From positions 62,001 to 126,000 of the forward strand of contig JAPFFF010000029.1 in assembly GCA_039105265.1 (NCBI GenBank): a stretch of 64,000 nt of DNA. Direction: 5' to 3'. Below the pieces are notes generated by a model. The model searched no databases, was not told the origin of the DNA, and worked only from the letters and a program-made list of their open reading frames with translations. Both the position numbers and the translations under genes were made by a program. Shown piece after piece: positions 61,103 to 64,000 of the stretch (position 1 is the stretch's first letter; each line of letters begins with the position of its first letter). Source of the stretch: Tritrichomonas musculus. Its lineage: Eukaryota; Parabasalia; Tritrichomonadida; Tritrichomonadidae.

Positions 61103-61969
61103 TTATTCGAAATAGTACTTATTAGCAGAAATATTCATTACGAATTTTTCATGTGGTTCTTTATGTTGTAAGTATTCAGCTACTGTCTGCTTAGTATTTA
61201 ATGAGTTATTTGTTTGTTGCAACAAGCTAGTAAAATCTTCCTCACTATATCCTGTATAACATATGATATCTGTTGCTAACCTTTTAGCATTCATATGAAC
61301 AAATCGAATAGTTTGGATAGCCATGATACATGTTAAATTATAGTGTCTTGTCTTGGTTAACAACTTGATAAATTCACTATTACCATTCTTTAATAAATCA
61401 CTACCTGCACAATCATCTAGTATCAATAATGTGTTATATGGATATGATGATGTTTCATACTTGACTAACTTATTGGCTATATATATTATTTTATCATTGA
61501 GCTCATTTAAATGATGCTTCTCAATGAGCCTCCTCATTTCGTCATTGGTCTCTTTCATTCGAGATAATACATATTTGACAATGGCATAATACTTTATCTT
61601 TCTTCGAAGATGTCTTTTAAGATAACTCATTAATTCTCTTTCCTTTACATAATCGATTCTTGATCGTATCTGTTTATTAAGTGTTTCAGCTGTTTTATCC
61701 ATTTTACCAGAGCTTGAGCAAAATATTATCTTTTGGTAGTATGGATGTTTAAACAACCTCTCTGTTATCATAATATGTCTCCATATCCAAAAACTTTTAC
61801 CAGCACCTGGTTTACCAATTAAAAAGTATATACCATTTGTACTAAAAGGATAATCAGGTGATAATGGTTTAATCAAAGCACCATCTATCTCTTTCATGTT
61901 CTTCCGTAAGGTCTCTTTAATCAATGTTTCTACTTTATTTATTAGTTCTGCACTTGGGGGTTCATCCAT
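61103..61969 (-). CDS. Polinton genome-packaging ATPase (A32/FtsK-HerA type)
   Basis: 288 residues. Walker A is LIGKPGAGKS (about 52-61), and Walker B LLILDDCAG lies at about 180-188. CIMAIQTIRF and CYTGYSEEDF follow. It should drive DNA into the preformed capsid. Relative of the gene at 391-1305 but strongly diverged. It begins 10 bases after the integrase stop and ends 17 bases before the next start codon. Confidence 0.85.
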   Translation of the reverse strand: MDEPPSAELINKVETLIKETLRKNMKEIDGALIKPLSPDYPFSTNGIYFLIGKPGAGKSFWIWRHIMITERLFKHPYYQKIIFCSSSGKMDKTAETLNKQIRSRIDYVKERELMSYLKRHLRRKIKYYAIVKYVLSRMKETNDEMRRLIEKHHLNELNDKIIYIANKLVKYETSSYPYNTLLILDDCAGSDLLKNGNSEFIKLLTKTRHYNLTCIMAIQTIRFVHMNAKRLATDIICYTGYSEEDFTSLLQQTNNSLNTKQTVAEYLQHKEPHEKFVMNISANKYYFE

Positions 61970-61979
61970 TTACAAATTT

Positions 61980-63134
61980 TTAAATGTATTTCATAATTTT
62001 ATCTGGTATTGGTTTGCCCTCAACCTTTTGACCTGCTTTAATTTGTCGTTCATAATTTTTCTTTTGTTCCAACCAATATTGTCTTTCTGCTGTACCAAGT
62101 ACTAATGGATTACCTCTCCTTACATCTCTAATAGTTTGTCTAGCAAAGGCATCATCACCTTCGACTCCTTCCCATTTTAAATCATACTTACCAGTATCTT
62201 CATCAAAGTTATATATTTTTTCAATAATACCTTCTTTACCTTCATTTAGTCTTTCAGCTACTTTAATCCTTTTGTCTCTTGTCCTTAACAACCTATATCC
62301 AGGGAATGAACTAGTTGAACCATCTTTGGACTTGACCACAAACTGGTTACCTTTTTGTGAGTCAACTATATAAGACTCATTGGACAAATTACTTCTTCTT
62401 TTACCAAATGGTTCTTTTTCGAGTACTAACCTGACCTTCTCACCTGGATTAAAATGGTATGGATTAATGCGTGCATTCTTTTGTATGTACTTTATTTCAT
62501 CCTCTGGAGTAATATCATTAGGTGCTTTATTATCTAAAGACCTATGAGGAGAGTTGTTATATATGTTGACCAAATCATGCATCTCCTTTGGTTGAATAAA
62601 CCTATTTTCACCAATAGCATCTCTTATAGTTCTCATAAACCTATTAATAATGCCAAGTACATTATGGTTATTCTCAGTTGTTGTTCGGTATTTTATGTTC
62701 TTCTCTCTCATGAAGTCTAAGACTGTTGATGATAAATATGCTGCATCCTCATCACTTGTTATCGAATATACATGAGGTACATCATTAACAAATTTATGAA
62801 GTGCTGTTAATACTTCTCTTGCTCCTTTACCATTCATAGGATATGCATATGCTTTTCTGGTGTTGATATTAATGAACATTAGATAATTCAACCCACCTGC
62901 CTCTTTATTATTAATGAAGGTATCCATTTGATAACCATGTGGATGTTTGGATACAATAGGTATAAATTGTGCTTTAGGTACTCTCTTATCATGTACTACT
63001 CTTTCATCAAAGTATTTCTTTGCTTCTTCTTCATTTAGATTCTCTTGTTTTGCCATGCTAAGGTATTTGTCCAAGGTCTTCCATTTAGCTTTGTTGTATA
63101 ATTTTTCATATGGGCTTGGTTCTTCTTTACTCAT
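61980..63134 (-). CDS. Polinton retroviral-type integrase with chromodomain-like end
   Basis: 384 residues. The rnase-H-fold core shows YQMDTF (first Asp), then YSITSDEDAAY (second Asp), followed by NNHNVLGIINRFMRTIRD. PHRSLDNKAPNDITP after that is typical of rve-type integrases. After an SH3-like segment (NPGEKVRLVLEKEP) lies a chromodomain-like stretch EKIYNFDEDTGKYDLKWEG, as in the c-integrases of Polintons. It would join the element ends to the host chromosome. It ends 10 bases before the ATPase start. Confidence 0.85.
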   Translation of the reverse strand: MSKEEPSPYEKLYNKAKWKTLDKYLSMAKQENLNEEEAKKYFDERVVHDKRVPKAQFIPIVSKHPHGYQMDTFINNKEAGGLNYLMFININTRKAYAYPMNGKGAREVLTALHKFVNDVPHVYSITSDEDAAYLSSTVLDFMREKNIKYRTTTENNHNVLGIINRFMRTIRDAIGENRFIQPKEMHDLVNIYNNSPHRSLDNKAPNDITPEDEIKYIQKNARINPYHFNPGEKVRLVLEKEPFGKRRSNLSNESYIVDSQKGNQFVVKSKDGSTSSFPGYRLLRTRDKRIKVAERLNEGKEGIIEKIYNFDEDTGKYDLKWEGVEGDDAFARQTIRDVRRGNPLVLGTAERQYWLEQKKNYERQIKAGQKVEGKPIPDKIMKYI

Positions 63135-63140
63135 TTATTT

Positions 63141-64000
63141 TTAAATAAACATCTTATCGTATTGAAGGAATTGCATTTCGATAACAAATGAATCTTTAGG
63201 AGGTAGTTTGGTTGGACAATTATAATGTGCATCACTATAGAAGTCTATCCAAAACCTTTGGTCCATTGAGTTTAACTTGAAGTACTTAATAGGACTATAT
63301 TCAACATCACTATCTCCAATATAGTTATGCAATGCTTGTTCACCAATAGATGAATATATTTTACATGGATGTCTGTCCCATACATTATCAAATACCAACC
63401 TCTTACTTAAAGTTGAATACTTCTTAGGGTTATTTTGATAAGCTCCTGTGCCTATATTAAACACATCTGCAAAGTCCTCATTCCAATCACCAATTTGGAA
63501 AAAATTGATAAATTGGCTTGAATCTTCCTCTATATTATCATTATTTTTAGTATATATAATTTCATGAAAACCATCTTTATCATAATATCCATCTGTTTGT
63601 ATATCTCGATATGCAATTAATGAATCATTTTGGGAAAATGCATTTCCATATTGTCCATGCATAGCTATCCAAGATTTCATCGCGGCGTTAACAGCATCAA
63701 AGAACCCTCTTAAGTCCCCTTCCTCTGACACCCAATCAATAACATCAAAATTTGCTATCCATTTCCAAGTAGGCTCTTTTTCATATTCTACTTTGAGCTC
63801 GTCCTGGTAGAATTTATCAACTAGTTCTTGAGTTAAAATAGGGTCGTTTATATTTCCCCCATGTAAAACAAAGTAGGATTTTTGAACTTTAAATATAGTC
63901 ACATTAAATTCTAATTTGCGTCTTCTCTTAATGATATGCGCTGAACGAACACCAACAATAGATTCCCCTTTGTTTGCAGTTGACCATTCTGGTGGGAAAT
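63141..64000 (-). CDS. partial: candidate minor virion protein, continues past the window
   Basis: The frame is open from a stop at 63141 to the right edge, at least 286 residues; no start is needed inside the window. The part nearest the edge reads PPEWSTANKGESIVGVRSAH. The C-terminal third is beta-rich and ends LPPKDSFVIEMQF. I do not recognise it with certainty. Position next to the integrase and beta-rich end suggest a penton or minor capsid protein. Confidence 0.4.
   Translation of the reverse strand, partial: FPPEWSTANKGESIVGVRSAHIIKRRRKLEFNVTIFKVQKSYFVLHGGNINDPILTQELVDKFYQDELKVEYEKEPTWKWIANFDVIDWVSEEGDLRGFFDAVNAAMKSWIAMHGQYGNAFSQNDSLIAYRDIQTDGYYDKDGFHEIIYTKNNDNIEEDSSQFINFFQIGDWNEDFADVFNIGTGAYQNNPKKYSTLSKRLVFDNVWDRHPCKIYSSIGEQALHNYIGDSDVEYSPIKYFKLNSMDQRFWIDFYSDAHYNCPTKLPPKDSFVIEMQFLQYDKMFI

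Larger units (their letters stand above)
41501..64000. mobile_element. Polinton/Maverick element, looks whole within the window
   Basis: The left end is at 41501 with terminal repeat agtagtatata...; the right end lies beyond the window. It carries integrase, packaging ATPase, major capsid protein, protein-primed DNA polymerase and about a dozen other genes, most on the minus strand and tightly packed. Visible genes are open with no break seen in the 22.5 kb shown. Near identity of its left end to the fragment at 2988-7881 points to recent activity. The adenovirus-type protease usual in Polintons was not found here and may lie to the right. Confidence 0.9.

Overview
The window looks like nuclear DNA of a trichomonad (Parabasalia), more likely a Tritrichomonas-type species than Trichomonas vaginalis because the host DNA is extremely AT-rich. 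The signs are host genes with a DUF3447-type head and ankyrin repeats, BspA-type leucine-rich repeats fused behind such heads, a TKL-like kinase with ankyrin repeats, Sel1-repeat proteins, no recognisable introns, and large Polinton/Maverick elements. The species name is an inference.

Layout. 1-2237 is the right-hand end of one Polinton (packaging ATPase, several small genes, terminal repeat). 2238-2987 is a remnant of a DNA-polymerase/HNH gene that was interrupted when a second Polinton inserted. 2988-7881 is the left-end fragment of that second Polinton; it stops abruptly inside a Sel1-repeat gene. 7882-41500 is host DNA. It holds a Sel1 gene split by a Tc1/mariner-type MITE, two copies of a tRNA-Gly-like gene, a 2.4 kb array of ankyrin modules trailing a protein kinase gene, three DUF3447/ankyrin genes (two followed by BspA repeats), a Mei2-like RNA-binding protein, a broken VIT/von Willebrand A gene, an NSUN-like pseudo-methyltransferase with about 15 Sel1 repeats, a hAT-type MITE, a MULE-like element nested in a mariner-type MITE, and decayed transposases. 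40542-41500 is a small foreign-looking segment with a perfect 42-bp inverted repeat. 41501-64000 is a third Polinton that runs off the right edge. Everything visible in it is long and open, so it looks whole within the window.

The third Polinton carries a standard replication and virion set: integrase with chromodomain-like end, packaging ATPase, double-jelly-roll major capsid candidate, protein-primed family B polymerase, and minor structural proteins. It also has two very large, partly paralogous proteins at the left end that resemble surface or fibre proteins. The fragment at 2988-7881 is nearly identical to this left end except for one sharply bounded stretch encoding the C-terminal tip of the fibre-like protein, which is completely different in the two copies.

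The points I would look at first are that exchangeable tip, the histone H3 tail look-alike inside the VIT/vWA gene, the NSUN-like protein whose two expected cysteines are both replaced, and the regular (about 196 bp) ankyrin-module array in which reading frames repeatedly close at repeat boundaries. All statements come from reading the sequence; no alignment or database search was run.
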